DNA of 64,000 nucleotides from Streptococcus ovis DSM 16829 (GTDB lineage Bacteria; Bacillota; Bacilli; Lactobacillales; Streptococcaceae): NCBI RefSeq assembly GCF_000380125.1, contig NZ_KB904563.1, positions 215,593 to 279,592 of the forward strand, read 5' to 3'. Shown piece by piece: positions 36,672 to 46,384 of this stretch (position 1 is its first letter; each line of letters starts with the position of its first letter). The notes under the pieces were generated by a model. It saw only the letters and a program-made list of their open reading frames with translations, ran no database searches and was not told where the DNA came from. The position numbers and the translations under genes were made by a program.

Positions 36672-37136
36672 TTATTCAGACAAATTTGTCATTACAGCAA
36701 TCACTTTACGTCCCACACGTTCAACATCATTGTTTAGGCCACGTAACTCAAAATTATCTAAAACTGGAAAACCAAATCGTTGGCTGTATTGCTTAGCTGT
36801 CAAACAGTATTGATGGTTGAAATTTCGGTTTCCCGAACCCACAATACCTAAACAGCGAGAGACATTATCTGCATGGGCAATAAAATCCCCCAATGGATTG
36901 GTTAAAATTTCAACATCGCCAGAATCCACACCGTTACCACCTTCTAAATAGGTTGGTAAAAAGGCAACAAATGGCGCATCCAAAGCGTAAAACTCAACGC
37001 CCTCTTTCACCAAGTCTTTGACATGGACTTCTTCTATGTCCCAATCTGTCTGAAATTGTAAAAAGGTCTTTAAGCGACGGACAAAACTTTGCGTATTGCC
37101 ACTCAAACTAATATAGACCAAATAAATTTTTCTCAT
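36672..37136 (-). CDS. nrdI: Flavodoxin-like NrdI protein
   Basis: The protein has 154 residues. The FMN phosphate loop is 'YISLSGNTQSFV' and the NrdI signature is 'GSGNRNFNHQYCLTAKQYSQRFGFPVLDNFELRG'. NrdI supplies oxidant for assembling the manganese cofactor of class Ib ribonucleotide reductase. The reductase genes nrdEF are not in the window; some streptococci have such solitary nrdI paralogues. It follows a YitT gene by 9 bp and is the last gene of an aspS-yitT-yitT-nrdI run. Confidence 0.9.
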   Translation of the reverse strand: MRKIYLVYISLSGNTQSFVRRLKTFLQFQTDWDIEEVHVKDLVKEGVEFYALDAPFVAFLPTYLEGGNGVDSGDVEILTNPLGDFIAHADNVSRCLGIVGSGNRNFNHQYCLTAKQYSQRFGFPVLDNFELRGLNNDVERVGRKVIAVMTNLSE

Positions 37137-37145
37137 GCATTCCTC

Positions 37146-38018
37146 CTAACGTATCCGCTTGCGGTACTTACTCCGGGCTGCGATAAATTCTGGGCTCTGC
37201 ACCTCATCAATATTAAAAATAGATATAAAGGCTGATTCATCCAGCTGATGAATTAAGACCTTCGCCTCTCGCACATCCTGTGGACTTAAAGCAACATAAA
37301 GAACTTTCTTTTCCTTCCCAGAATAGGCGCCTTCACCTCGTAAATAGGTCACTCCTCGGCCGAGTTTTTCTATAATTTCCCGTGAAATGCTGTCTGCTTG
37401 GTCTGAAATCACCATCATTCCACGAACGGAGTAACCACCATTTTGCACTAATTTAACAACTTGACTATACATAAAACTGGCAATCAATGCATACATCATC
37501 TTCGGAAGTGAAATATAAGTGAGGGACAACACCATGACAAAAATATCAAAGGCTAGTAAGGCTTGGTTGAGCTGAATACCTAGTTTGTCTTCTATCACGC
37601 GAGCAACAATATCGGATCCTCCAATAGTCCCTCCATATCGAAAAACAATCCCTCCGCCCAATCCTCCAATAATGCCCGAGATTAAGGAGATTACCAAGTA
37701 ATCCTGCCCCAAATCAACCGAAAAAGGAATCTTCTGAAAGAACCAGACAAAAAAGTAAAGGGAAGCAATACCTTCAACCGTATACACCATGGCCTTCCTG
37801 CCAAAGAGATAGGCCCCCAATAAAACCAATGGAAAATTAATGAAATAACCAGAGTAAGTCGGATTCACTCCGAAAAGATTGTGGAAAATCAGTGTCAAGC
37901 CAGCAATTCCACTACCTGCCACTTTATTTGCCATGTAAAAATACACAAAACCAAAGGCATAAATAGCCGCGCCTAAAGCAATCATGATAAAATTTTTCGC
38001 ACGAAAATTGTATTCCAC
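37146..38018 (-). CDS. YitT family membrane protein (first of a tandem pair on the map)
   Basis: The protein has 290 residues: five membrane helices (DUF161), 'GLGGGIVFRYGGTIGGSDIVARV', and a C-terminal cytoplasmic DUF2179 domain ('GYSVRGMMVISDQADSISREIIEKLGRGVTYLRGEGAYSG'). The function of the family is unresolved. It is adjacent to a second YitT gene on the same strand (15 bp apart), probably an old duplication since the sequences differ widely. Confidence 0.9.
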   Translation of the reverse strand: MEYNFRAKNFIMIALGAAIYAFGFVYFYMANKVAGSGIAGLTLIFHNLFGVNPTYSGYFINFPLVLLGAYLFGRKAMVYTVEGIASLYFFVWFFQKIPFSVDLGQDYLVISLISGIIGGLGGGIVFRYGGTIGGSDIVARVIEDKLGIQLNQALLAFDIFVMVLSLTYISLPKMMYALIASFMYSQVVKLVQNGGYSVRGMMVISDQADSISREIIEKLGRGVTYLRGEGAYSGKEKKVLYVALSPQDVREAKVLIHQLDESAFISIFNIDEVQSPEFIAARSKYRKRIR

Positions 38019-38033
38019 AGTCGCTATCCCCCT

Positions 38034-38975
38034 TTATTCCACATCATTAAATCGTCCCATGACATGAACATTCTCTGCAACAGACACAAAAGCTTTTGAA
38101 TCTGCCTTCTGCATAAAATATTTAAAATCACTGTATTCTTCACAAGTGATAATGGTAATTAGGACAAATTTTTTCTCATGATTATAGGTACCTTCCGCAT
38201 CATTGATACAAGTTACACCACGATGCAATTTTTTATGAATCATTTGAATAACCTTCTCTGGTTGACTCGTTACAATCATGGCTTGCATCTTTTTCTGTTT
38301 CGTAAAGAGAGCATCCGTTACACGGCTAGACACAAAGATGGTAATCATAGAATAGAGAGCGTATTGCCAGCCAAATAAGAGTCCAGCAAATATCATAATC
38401 ACGCCGTTCACCATAAGAGAGATACTACCAACATTGCGCCCTGTCATCTTACGAATGGTCAAGCTGACAATGTCAGTCCCTCCACTTGAAATCCGTGATT
38501 TGAGGCTATATCCAACTCCTGTCCCCATCACTAATCCACCAAAAATCGCATTGATTAAGGGATCGGGCGTCAAGGTTACTTGAGGTATAATCTGAATGAA
38601 AAGAGAGCTCAAGGTAACCGTAATAAAGGTAAAGACGGTAAACTTATGTCCAATCTTATACCAAGCGAGTATGAGTAAGGGGATGTTAATAGCATAAAAA
38701 GCAACCGCTACAGGAACCGTATAGCCAAGGTACCGCATACTGACAGCAGACAAAACTTGTGCCAATCCTGTAACACCGCTAGAGTACACATGCCCTGGTT
38801 GAAAGAAGAAATTGACCGCAATAGCGGACATCAATCCATAAAAGAGAGAGGCTGAAATCTTCTCTGCATATTTTTCTCTTGAAATACTTTGAAGGGTGTG
38901 GAAGAGGCCAAATTTCTTGGCCAAACGACCGATAATGAATTTAACTCTTTTTTTGAAAGTTGTTTTCTTAACCAT
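38034..38975 (-). CDS. YitT family membrane protein (second of the pair, overlaps aspS)
   Basis: The protein has 313 residues. A basic N-terminus ([23 protein letters not shown]) comes before the five-helix DUF161 part ('[26 protein letters not shown]') and a DUF2179 domain ('[24 protein letters not shown]'). Its first codons overlap the end of aspS by 8 bp, so it depends on aspS translation. Function unknown. Confidence 0.9.
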   Translation of the reverse strand: MVKKTTFKKRVKFIIGRLAKKFGLFHTLQSISREKYAEKISASLFYGLMSAIAVNFFFQPGHVYSSGVTGLAQVLSAVSMRYLGYTVPVAVAFYAINIPLLILAWYKIGHKFTVFTFITVTLSSLFIQIIPQVTLTPDPLINAIFGGLVMGTGVGYSLKSRISSGGTDIVSLTIRKMTGRNVGSISLMVNGVIMIFAGLLFGWQYALYSMITIFVSSRVTDALFTKQKKMQAMIVTSQPEKVIQMIHKKLHRGVTCINDAEGTYNHEKKFVLITIITCEEYSDFKYFMQKADSKAFVSVAENVHVMGRFNDVE

Positions 38976-40719
38976 TGTCTTTGATTGATAATGCCAATTC
39001 CTCTAATTGTTTGTCAGCTACTACGCTTGGTGCTTGGGTCATTGGATCGGTTGCCTTGTTATTTTTAGGGAAGGCAATCACTTCACGGATGTTGTCTTTA
39101 CCTGCTAAAAGCATGACAAAGCGATCCAATCCGATTGCCAAGCCACCATGTGGTGGGAAACCGTAGTCCATAGCTTCTAGTAAGAAACCAAACTGTTCAT
39201 AGGCATCTTCTTGCGAGAAGCCAAGTGCTGTTAACATCCGTTCTTGCAGTTCTTTTTGGTTGATACGAAGACTACCACCGCCAAGCTCATATCCATTGAG
39301 GACGATGTCGTAGGCTACTGCACGTACCTTGGCCAAATCGCCTTCTAATTCATGAGCAGATTCAGCTGTTGGCAAGGTAAAGGGATGGTGGGCAGACATG
39401 TAACGGCCTTCTTCTTCAGACCATTCGAACATTGGCCAATCCACAACCCACAAGAAATTAAACTTCGCATTGTCAATCATGTCAAGTTCTTTGGCGATGC
39501 GACCACGAAGTGCACCGAGTGTATTGTTAGCCACTTCAAGAGTGTCTGCTACAAAGAGCACCAAGTCATTGTCTTCCAACTGTAAAGCTGTTGTCAACTC
39601 TGCTTCAATCTCTGTCAAGAACTTAGCTACTGGACCTGCAAGTGATCCATCCGTCATTTTGACCCAAGCAAGACCTTTTGCACCAAATTGCTTGGCAAAC
39701 TCTGTCAATTTATCAATATCTTTACGAGAATACTTGTCCGCATTGCCTTTGACAACAATGGCTTTAACAGCAGGAGCTTCTGAGAACACCTTAAACTCCA
39801 CATTCTTCACAAGCTCTGTCACGTCTTGCAAGAGCATCTCAAAGCGTGTATCTGGCTTGTCAGAACCATAGAGGTTCATCGCATCATCGTAAGCCATCCG
39901 TGGGAATGGTAGGGTTACATCGACCCCTTTCGTATCCTTCATCACTTTGGCAATCATACCTTCCACAATGTCTTGAATTTCCTGTTCAGACAAGAATGAA
40001 GTTTCCAAATCAACTTGAGTAAATTCTGGCTGACGGTCGCCACGCAAATCTTCATCACGGAAGCATTTTACGATTTGATAATAGCGATCAAAACCAGCAT
40101 TCATCAAAAGTTGTTTGGTAATCTGTGGACTTTGTGGCAAGGCATAGAAATGTCCTTGGTTCACACGGCTCGGTACCAAGTAATCACGCGCACCTTCTGG
40201 CGTTGATTTGGTCAACATCGGTGTTTCCACATCAATAAATTCTAAGCCATCAAGATAGTTGCGAATTGAGTGTGTGACTTTAGCACGTAATTTAAAGTTT
40301 TCCAACATTTCTGGACGACGAAGATCCAAATAACGATAGCGCAAACGCGTATCATCTGCTACTTCTACACCATCTTTGATTTCAAATGGTGTTGTTTTAG
40401 CAGTATTCAATACTGTTAATTGTTTCACTTTTAGCTCGACCGCCCCTGTTGGAAGCTTCTCATTGGCTTGTTCACGTGCCTCAACAGTTCCTGTTACTTC
40501 GATAACATATTCACTGCGAAGACCTTCAGCAATCGCCATTACCGCTGCATCTACTTCTTCAGGATTGATGACTAACTGCATAATCCCTTCGCGATCACGC
40601 AAATCAATAAAAATTAAACCACCAAGGTCACGGCGACGACCTACCCATCCTTTCAAAGTAATGGTTTGGCCGATATGCTCATTACGGACACGGCCTGCAT
40701 ACATCGTACGTTCTGTCAT
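38968..40719 (-). CDS. aspS: Aspartyl-tRNA synthetase
   Basis: The protein has 583 residues, a class II synthetase of the bacterial type. The N-terminal OB anticodon-binding domain ('[29 protein letters not shown]') is followed by motif 2 '[21 protein letters not shown]', the bacterial insertion (GAD) domain, and motif 3 '[15 protein letters not shown]'. It probably heads an operon with the two YitT genes and nrdI. Whether it also charges tRNA-Asn depends on genes outside the window. Confidence 0.97.
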   Translation of the reverse strand: MTERTMYAGRVRNEHIGQTITLKGWVGRRRDLGGLIFIDLRDREGIMQLVINPEEVDAAVMAIAEGLRSEYVIEVTGTVEAREQANEKLPTGAVELKVKQLTVLNTAKTTPFEIKDGVEVADDTRLRYRYLDLRRPEMLENFKLRAKVTHSIRNYLDGLEFIDVETPMLTKSTPEGARDYLVPSRVNQGHFYALPQSPQITKQLLMNAGFDRYYQIVKCFRDEDLRGDRQPEFTQVDLETSFLSEQEIQDIVEGMIAKVMKDTKGVDVTLPFPRMAYDDAMNLYGSDKPDTRFEMLLQDVTELVKNVEFKVFSEAPAVKAIVVKGNADKYSRKDIDKLTEFAKQFGAKGLAWVKMTDGSLAGPVAKFLTEIEAELTTALQLEDNDLVLFVADTLEVANNTLGALRGRIAKELDMIDNAKFNFLWVVDWPMFEWSEEEGRYMSAHHPFTLPTAESAHELEGDLAKVRAVAYDIVLNGYELGGGSLRINQKELQERMLTALGFSQEDAYEQFGFLLEAMDYGFPPHGGLAIGLDRFVMLLAGKDNIREVIAFPKNNKATDPMTQAPSVVADKQLEELALSIKDNG

Positions 40720-40770
40720 GATTTTTCTCCATCTAAATATTCATTCCCTACTATTATAGCAGAAAGCATG

Positions 40771-40800
40771 AAAAACGCCTACCTTATTGGTAGACGTTTC
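40771..40800 (-). terminator. Terminator of the J-protein/HscC/membrane-protein operon
   Basis: On the minus strand AAACGTCTACC-aataa-GGTAGGCGTTTTT, with one wobble pair (40773-40799). Confidence 0.8.
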
Positions 40801-40841
40801 AATAAAATCTTAACATAAAAAATTTTATAGATAGCCTACAG

Positions 40842-42422
40842 TTACAAAGAATCCAACATCGTCTTATCTTCTTGAAAATAACGATAGGTTTTCCAAGTTA
40901 CCATCGGTAATAATTGAAGTAATTCAATTGATGTTTCTACCCAAAAACCATGAACACTGTCAGAAAGAGCTAATTGAGCAATACGATTTTTGTAATCCGA
41001 AAACTCTTTTCCAGCTGATGAGCTATTAAAATCTGGAAATTCTGAAGGGTATAAGGCTCTTGCTACGTCTAACCGTTGACGAACATGTCCACAATGTAAT
41101 TCGTTTAGTATATCCTTCAGGTCGTCCCAATGTTCTACTAAATCCTTATTACTCAAAATCGTTGTTAAACCACCTTTTATATTATAAATCAGTATAATCA
41201 TTAATGATAATCGCTTCACTCTAGGTGGTAAATCAACTAACTTCTTACGAATCACCAAATAAGATAAATCTTCCAATACTCTATTATAATTGTCTACTTC
41301 CATTACCAGCTTACTCTTGAAGACTGAAATACTCCTATTTCGCAAACTCATCACTCCGATAGTCAGTACTAGCAATAACAAAGTCAATATCAGATAACTT
41401 CCAGTAATGGATGACATTAATGTTGGAGAAAATATTACAGCAAGAGACATAATCGTCGCAAACCGAAACATGCAACTACTATAGAAATCAGATAAATACC
41501 ATAAAGTGCGTCCTACCATTGTAGTGAATAATCGTACACTAGGATAAGAATGAGAACTAGAATTCTGAAACCAATAATTCCAAGTTATGATCAGCGATAA
41601 TACCGAAATAATCAATAGGTTCCAGTCACCATACTGTATTGCTCGAAAAGTTGTTAGAACTGCACTAATGAGAATCAGAAGCACTGCTCCTAAAAAACGA
41701 TATAACGGCCATTGTGAATTTGGATGATCCCAAAATTCCTCTATTCTAGCAATCATCAATACCTTGCTCATTAATACGATTAGGATGAGCGCTATGTAAA
41801 TTCCATCGTGAAACTTAAATTCTATTCCCATTATAAGCATAATAAAACTAAGAAATGTTAAACATGATGCAATGAACCCTAAGATGACTAGAAGCTTAAG
41901 GATCTTATCCTTAAAATAAAAAGAATGATGGGGCATAGCTAGACGTTTTTGTAAATGGTAGAAATTAGAACCCCCTAGAACCCCTATCAAGGTTAATGCC
42001 ATGTATTCTAATAAATAAGGTTGAAGATATTCCCAAGAATCAGACGAATCACTCAGTACAAAAAGCATCACGGTCAACGCCGATAACGTGAATAACACAG
42101 TTCTCGCCACCCAAAATAATATCACGAGGGGCTTCTGATACGTTATCCATCTTGCCTGTTCCCTAGCCAATTCTAGTAAGCGACGTTGGCATACCTTCTT
42201 GAGTTCATTTATCTGAGACAGATACTTATAATTTTTATGAGATAGAATCTCAGTAAGAAAAAATAGTATTCCTTCGTCAGTTATACTGGCAATCACTTTG
42301 GGTTTGAGTCTATTTAGTACTAAACTAATTTGCTGAGGAGTCCCTGACAAGGCCTGTTTCCAAACTTCTTTTGGCAAATAGGTTGCATCCTCTAGTTTGC
42401 TGAAAAACTGTCTAGAAATCAT
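40842..42422 (-). CDS. Multi-pass membrane protein coupled to HscC
   Basis: The protein has 526 residues from ATG 42422, preceded by GGGAGG and overlapping the hscC stop by 11 bp. It has a helical N-terminal region of about 100 residues, then about eight to ten hydrophobic segments (roughly 95-390), and a soluble helical C-terminus of about 130 residues. I recognise no family. Its coupling to a J-protein and an HscC chaperone suggests that it is their client or membrane anchor; this is inference. An in-frame start 12 codons upstream lies deeper inside hscC and lacks a ribosome site. Confidence 0.8.
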   Translation of the reverse strand: MISRQFFSKLEDATYLPKEVWKQALSGTPQQISLVLNRLKPKVIASITDEGILFFLTEILSHKNYKYLSQINELKKVCQRRLLELAREQARWITYQKPLVILFWVARTVLFTLSALTVMLFVLSDSSDSWEYLQPYLLEYMALTLIGVLGGSNFYHLQKRLAMPHHSFYFKDKILKLLVILGFIASCLTFLSFIMLIMGIEFKFHDGIYIALILIVLMSKVLMIARIEEFWDHPNSQWPLYRFLGAVLLILISAVLTTFRAIQYGDWNLLIISVLSLIITWNYWFQNSSSHSYPSVRLFTTMVGRTLWYLSDFYSSCMFRFATIMSLAVIFSPTLMSSITGSYLILTLLLLVLTIGVMSLRNRSISVFKSKLVMEVDNYNRVLEDLSYLVIRKKLVDLPPRVKRLSLMIILIYNIKGGLTTILSNKDLVEHWDDLKDILNELHCGHVRQRLDVARALYPSEFPDFNSSSAGKEFSDYKNRIAQLALSDSVHGFWVETSIELLQLLPMVTWKTYRYFQEDKTMLDSL

Positions 42423-44097
42423 CAAATCCTCCCTGAGAATGATACTTCTCGAAAGCATCTAACTGCCACTCCAACTGGTCACTTGCCTGTGTGATCTCAC
42501 GAGGATTTTGCTTTGCAACAACTTCCTCAAACGCTCGTATCCACATAGATAGGCGTTTGCGATCATCTCCTAACGCATCTTCATAAAAACGATTGGCACG
42601 TGATAGTAACAACTGATACCGCTCTGATTCTCTTGGATGATGTTTCAGACTTGCTAAATGCTGACGTTTCTCTGCAATTTCTTCTTCTGATAATTGCTGA
42701 TGATCTCTAAGAAAAACTTTCTGATGCATTTCACCAGTTGAGTTCACACGTACATCAACCTCTAAAATACCATTGATATCATATGAAAAACGAACATCAA
42801 CACTCTCATAATCTGCCATATTTTTGGGAATCATAACTTGCAAACCACCTAGATGGAGATTTTCCGCTGCTTTCATCCGTTCCCCTTGATAAATCTGAAT
42901 ATCAATAAATTCCTGACCGTACCGTGTTGCATAATAAGTTTCAACTCGTGAACTTGGCAAGACTGTATTTCGTTCGATAATCGGGGAAAATTCACCGTCA
43001 ACGATTTCAATCCCAAGAGTAAACGGACAAATATCTGTTAGTACCATGTCCTTAATATCAGATTGTCTTTCTTTAATCCCTGCCATGACACCACACCCTA
43101 ATGCAATGGCTTGATCCTGATTGATGGATACAGACACTTTACGTTTCAATAGATAAGATAAATACTGTCTCACCAGTGGCATCTTAGTATTCCCACCAAC
43201 CAGAATCACATCTGAAATATCATCTAGGGTTAATTGGGCATCTCTCAATACGCGTTTTAAGGGCATTTCAATTCTTTTTAATAAGGGTTTGGTCAAAGCG
43301 AGATAACGTTTATTGGTAAGCTGGTAACTAAAGAATTCCTTATCCATCATGATCTTGAAACCAGCTGTATCGTGATGGTCTAACTGTTGTTTGACTTTAT
43401 CTGCCTCCTGATACAATTGTGCTAGATTTGAGGAGGTCATTTTTTCTTTGATACCCGGCCATGCTCTAAAGAAATCATCCACAATCACTTGGGTAAAGTC
43501 CTCACCACCGAGATGATTATCACCCGCAACCGTTACAATTTCAATGACATTTAAAAACGCATCAACAACAGAAACATCCAGTGTGCCTCCACCAAAATCA
43601 ATAATCAAATAAGTTGCATCTGTTTGCTTCGACTGATGTAAGGCCAAGGCAGCTGCAGAAGGTTCATTGATAATACGTTCTACCTTAATACCAGCTAATT
43701 GACCTGCTAATTTAGTGGCTGCACGTTGCTCATCATTAAAATAAGCTGGCACACTAATAATCACTTCTTCTACTTTTTCGCCCAAGTAAATCTCAGCATC
43801 TTCCACTAATTTCTTCAATACAAAGGCACTTAATTCTTCTGCAGAATATGTTTTATAGCCTAATGATAATTTTTGAGATGTTCCCATAAATCGCTTAAAC
43901 TGAGACTGAGTCACATCTGGATGTGTCATCAGTCGTTCTTTTGCTAATTTACCAACGATAATCTCTTTTTCATCTGAAAAACCGACAACAGATGGTGTTA
44001 AGAAATCACCAAAATGATTCGGAATCAATTCCGCTTTTCCATCCCGCCAGACAGCTGCCAATGAATTAGTTGTTCCTAAATCAATCCCTAAAATCAT
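42412..44097 (-). CDS. hscC: Hsp70-family chaperone HscC
   Basis: The protein has 561 residues, shorter than DnaK and matching the HscC branch. The ATPase domain has 'GIDLGTTNSLAAVWRDGKAELIPN', 'NEPSAAALALH', 'LIIDFGGGTLDVSVVD' and 'LVGGNTKMPLV'. The substrate-binding part ('CPFTLGIEIVDGEFSPIIERN') is followed by a shortened lid. Its start ATG overlaps the stop of the J-like gene (ATGA). It is distinct from the housekeeping DnaK, which would be elsewhere with grpE and dnaJ. Clients are unknown. Confidence 0.9.
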   Translation of the reverse strand: MILGIDLGTTNSLAAVWRDGKAELIPNHFGDFLTPSVVGFSDEKEIIVGKLAKERLMTHPDVTQSQFKRFMGTSQKLSLGYKTYSAEELSAFVLKKLVEDAEIYLGEKVEEVIISVPAYFNDEQRAATKLAGQLAGIKVERIINEPSAAALALHQSKQTDATYLIIDFGGGTLDVSVVDAFLNVIEIVTVAGDNHLGGEDFTQVIVDDFFRAWPGIKEKMTSSNLAQLYQEADKVKQQLDHHDTAGFKIMMDKEFFSYQLTNKRYLALTKPLLKRIEMPLKRVLRDAQLTLDDISDVILVGGNTKMPLVRQYLSYLLKRKVSVSINQDQAIALGCGVMAGIKERQSDIKDMVLTDICPFTLGIEIVDGEFSPIIERNTVLPSSRVETYYATRYGQEFIDIQIYQGERMKAAENLHLGGLQVMIPKNMADYESVDVRFSYDINGILEVDVRVNSTGEMHQKVFLRDHQQLSEEEIAEKRQHLASLKHHPRESERYQLLLSRANRFYEDALGDDRKRLSMWIRAFEEVVAKQNPREITQASDQLEWQLDAFEKYHSQGGFDDF

Positions 44098-44888
44098 ATC
44101 TCTTTCCACCCTTCTAATACTGTTCTCCGTCCTTTTTGATGCTCAAATGAAGTGAAGCCAACCAATTTCACATATTCAGCTAATGTTGTCATCCCTAGTT
44201 GTTGGCACCGTGCTACTAAAGCAATACGATCTTCCCATTCTCCTACCATATAGGTATTTAAGAGATAATCTTCCATCTCTTGACGAATATGTTCAAAAGC
44301 AAAAAATGATTCTACATGCTGACCATGTAATTGTTTCAAGACTTTCTCAAATGTAAAAATCCACCCCATTTGGTCCTTAAAGTCTTTGACAAACAGCTCC
44401 CCTTCTTCTAACTCCTCAAAGGCAATACCGAACTCAAATACTTTCTCCTGTTCTAAATCCTCAGAATCTGTCGTCTCCTTAGTTTCAATTGGTTCAACCA
44501 GTGGTTCCTCATCGTGAAAGGTTTCAAATGGATTTGCTATGTCTTCAACTGAAATTTCTGGGTCTCTTTGGCTCAGCTCCTCATCACTCATGTCATCAAA
44601 TTCATGTTCAAAGTCTGTAGCCTCGCTGATTGGATTGGTAAGCGATTCATTGTCTACCTTCTCGAACGGATTATCAACTATTTGTTCAAACGAACTGCTC
44701 TGATAACTTCTTTTGAGCTGTTTATTTTTACTGAGAGCAATAGCATCGCGATAAGCTGTCTGTAAGGCTTTAAATCCTTCTGGATTCTCCTCTGGATGGA
44801 CTGTTTTTATCTTTTCAGCATACGCTTTCTTAATTCTCTTGAGGTCATCTGTCCACTCGATTCCCAAAATCTCCCAAATCGTCTGCAT
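44094..44888 (-). CDS. J-domain-like co-chaperone with HPE instead of HPD
   Basis: The protein has 264 residues. The N-terminal 50 residues form a J-like domain ('MQTIWEILGIEWTDDLKRIKKAYAEK'), but the invariant HPD loop reads HPE (residues 31-33, 'VHPEENPEGF'). A long acidic linker (about 65-160, many Glu/Asp) and a helical C-terminal domain follow. Start at ATG 44888, just after GGAGAAGG. It is coupled to hscC and presumably its partner. Similar HPE proteins accompany HscC in other bacteria; whether HPE stimulates ATPase is the open question. Confidence 0.85.
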   Translation of the reverse strand: MQTIWEILGIEWTDDLKRIKKAYAEKIKTVHPEENPEGFKALQTAYRDAIALSKNKQLKRSYQSSSFEQIVDNPFEKVDNESLTNPISEATDFEHEFDDMSDEELSQRDPEISVEDIANPFETFHDEEPLVEPIETKETTDSEDLEQEKVFEFGIAFEELEEGELFVKDFKDQMGWIFTFEKVLKQLHGQHVESFFAFEHIRQEMEDYLLNTYMVGEWEDRIALVARCQQLGMTTLAEYVKLVGFTSFEHQKGRRTVLEGWKEI

Positions 44889-44993
44889 AACCTTCTCCAC
44901 TAGCTTATTATTTCCCTATTATACCCAATTATTCTTGAAAATTCATCTACTAATGAACGAAAAATCATATATTTTTTAGTTCCCAATAATTTA

Positions 44994-45020
44994 TAAAAAG
45001 GAGATAAACTATCCCCTCTC
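44994..45020 (-). terminator. Terminator of the 45044 lipoprotein gene
   Basis: On the minus strand AGGGGATA-gtt-TATCTCCT is followed by TTTTTA; one mismatch in the stem. Confidence 0.7.
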
Positions 45021-45043
45021 TATTCATTTTTCGATTATAGTGA

Positions 45044-45406
45044 TCATTCCTCGACTTTTTCAAATGTGACCTGAGCCGTTGTTCCTGCGACTCCTTCGTC
45101 TCCCACTTTTTGATAAAGGATTTTCGTATCGCTCTGCTGCTCCATCACATAATGCGTTCCTTCCTTATCGGTCAATGTGAAGACCTTCCCTTCAACAGAT
45201 AGCTCTGCATTTTCTACGACAATTCCTTCATCAAATACGATTGACCATGTCCCAGCTTTTTCATCGATATCATAGGTCATATCCCATTCTTTACTATACC
45301 ACTTTCCTTCTAACCAATCTGTCGAGGTTGTCTGTTTTGACTGACAGGCAAAGAGCATAGCAGCACAAAGAACAAGGACTAAACTCGTTATTATTTTTTT
45401 CATCAT
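45044..45406 (-). CDS. Small lipoprotein
   Basis: The protein has 120 residues. The signal peptide ends in the lipobox 'MLFACQSK' (Cys21). The rest is a small beta-rich domain ('WLEGKWYSKEWDMTYDID', 'VFTLTDKEGTHYVMEQQSD'), a layout of secreted lipocalin-like or DUF-type streptococcal lipoproteins. No function is recognised. Its start overlaps the end of the aldo/keto reductase by 4 bp, so it is expressed with it. Confidence 0.8.
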   Translation of the reverse strand: MMKKIITSLVLVLCAAMLFACQSKQTTSTDWLEGKWYSKEWDMTYDIDEKAGTWSIVFDEGIVVENAELSVEGKVFTLTDKEGTHYVMEQQSDTKILYQKVGDEGVAGTTAQVTFEKVEE

Positions 45407-46317
45407 GGCAAGATATTCCCAGCACTTCTATAAATGTCATACCATTCTGGACGAGTCAATTCCACTTGATACGCTTGTGCAATCTTCTCGATACGACCTG
45501 GATTCATGGAGCCAACAATGGTTTGAACCCTAGCTGGTAGGCGTAAAATCCAAGCAACAATAATGGCTTCACGTGAAACATGGTACTGATTCGCATAGCG
45601 ATCAATCGTTTCATTTAGCAGCACATAATCTGGATGATCCACAAAGATTCCTTCTTGTAGGTTAATCAAAAATGGAGACCAAGCTTGAATTGTCACCTTC
45701 TTTAACTGACAATATTCCATGACACCACCGTCTCGCATGGTAGCTGCATCATCTTTCATGTTTACATGAAGACCCGCATCAATCATCGGAGTATGTGCTG
45801 GTGAAAGTTGCAATTGATTCACCACCAACGGTTCCTCCAGATAAGACTGCAACAATTCCATCTGGTAACGATTTTGATTGCTAACCCCAAAATGACGAAC
45901 TTTTCCTGCTTTTTTCAACAAATAGAAAGCTTCAGTCACTTCTCCTGCTTCCATCAGTACATCTGGCCGATGTAGCGCCAATACATCCAAATAATCTGTG
46001 TTCAATCGTCTTAAAATTTGATCAACAGATTCTAAAATATGTTCTTTCGAAAAATCAAAGAAACCCTTGCGAATTCCACATTTAGACTGAAGCAGTAAGT
46101 CGTCTCGCTTGAGACCTAACTCTTTCACTGCAGCCGCAAAACGTTCTTCAGATTGACCACCACCATAAATGTCTGCATGGTCAAAAAAAGTAATTCCATT
46201 CACCAAAGCTGTCTCCACTACACGCGCAGCCTCTTTTGTTTCTAAGTCCGCCATCCGCATACAACCTAGAGCAATCCGTGAGACTTCTAGGCCTGTTTGT
46301 CCAAGTTCTTGTTTCAT
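45403..46317 (-). CDS. Aldo/keto reductase (YdhF-like)
   Basis: The protein has 304 residues and is an NADPH-dependent (beta/alpha)8 oxidoreductase. The catalytic tetrad is visible: Asp and Tyr in 'FFDHADIYGGG', Lys in 'LQSKCGIRKG' and His in 'VLALHRPD'. The C-terminal cofactor region has 'QTIVGSMNPGRIEKI'. Substrate unknown; the closest family by appearance is YdhF/oxidoreductase of the aldo/keto reductase superfamily. It is followed by the overlapping lipoprotein gene. Confidence 0.92.
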   Translation of the reverse strand: MKQELGQTGLEVSRIALGCMRMADLETKEAARVVETALVNGITFFDHADIYGGGQSEERFAAAVKELGLKRDDLLLQSKCGIRKGFFDFSKEHILESVDQILRRLNTDYLDVLALHRPDVLMEAGEVTEAFYLLKKAGKVRHFGVSNQNRYQMELLQSYLEEPLVVNQLQLSPAHTPMIDAGLHVNMKDDAATMRDGGVMEYCQLKKVTIQAWSPFLINLQEGIFVDHPDYVLLNETIDRYANQYHVSREAIIVAWILRLPARVQTIVGSMNPGRIEKIAQAYQVELTRPEWYDIYRSAGNILP

Positions 46318-46351
46318 CTATCGTCCTCCTTTTTCTCTCAGTATAGCATAA

Positions 46352-46376
46352 AAGCGAGCGTTTACAAACTCTCGCC
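46352..46376 (-). terminator. Terminator of the glycosyltransferase gene
   Basis: GCGAGCGTTT (46354-46363) and AAACTCTCGC (46366-46375) pair with one mismatch; TTTTAT follows on the minus strand. Confidence 0.75.
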
Positions 46377-46384
46377 CTTATTTC

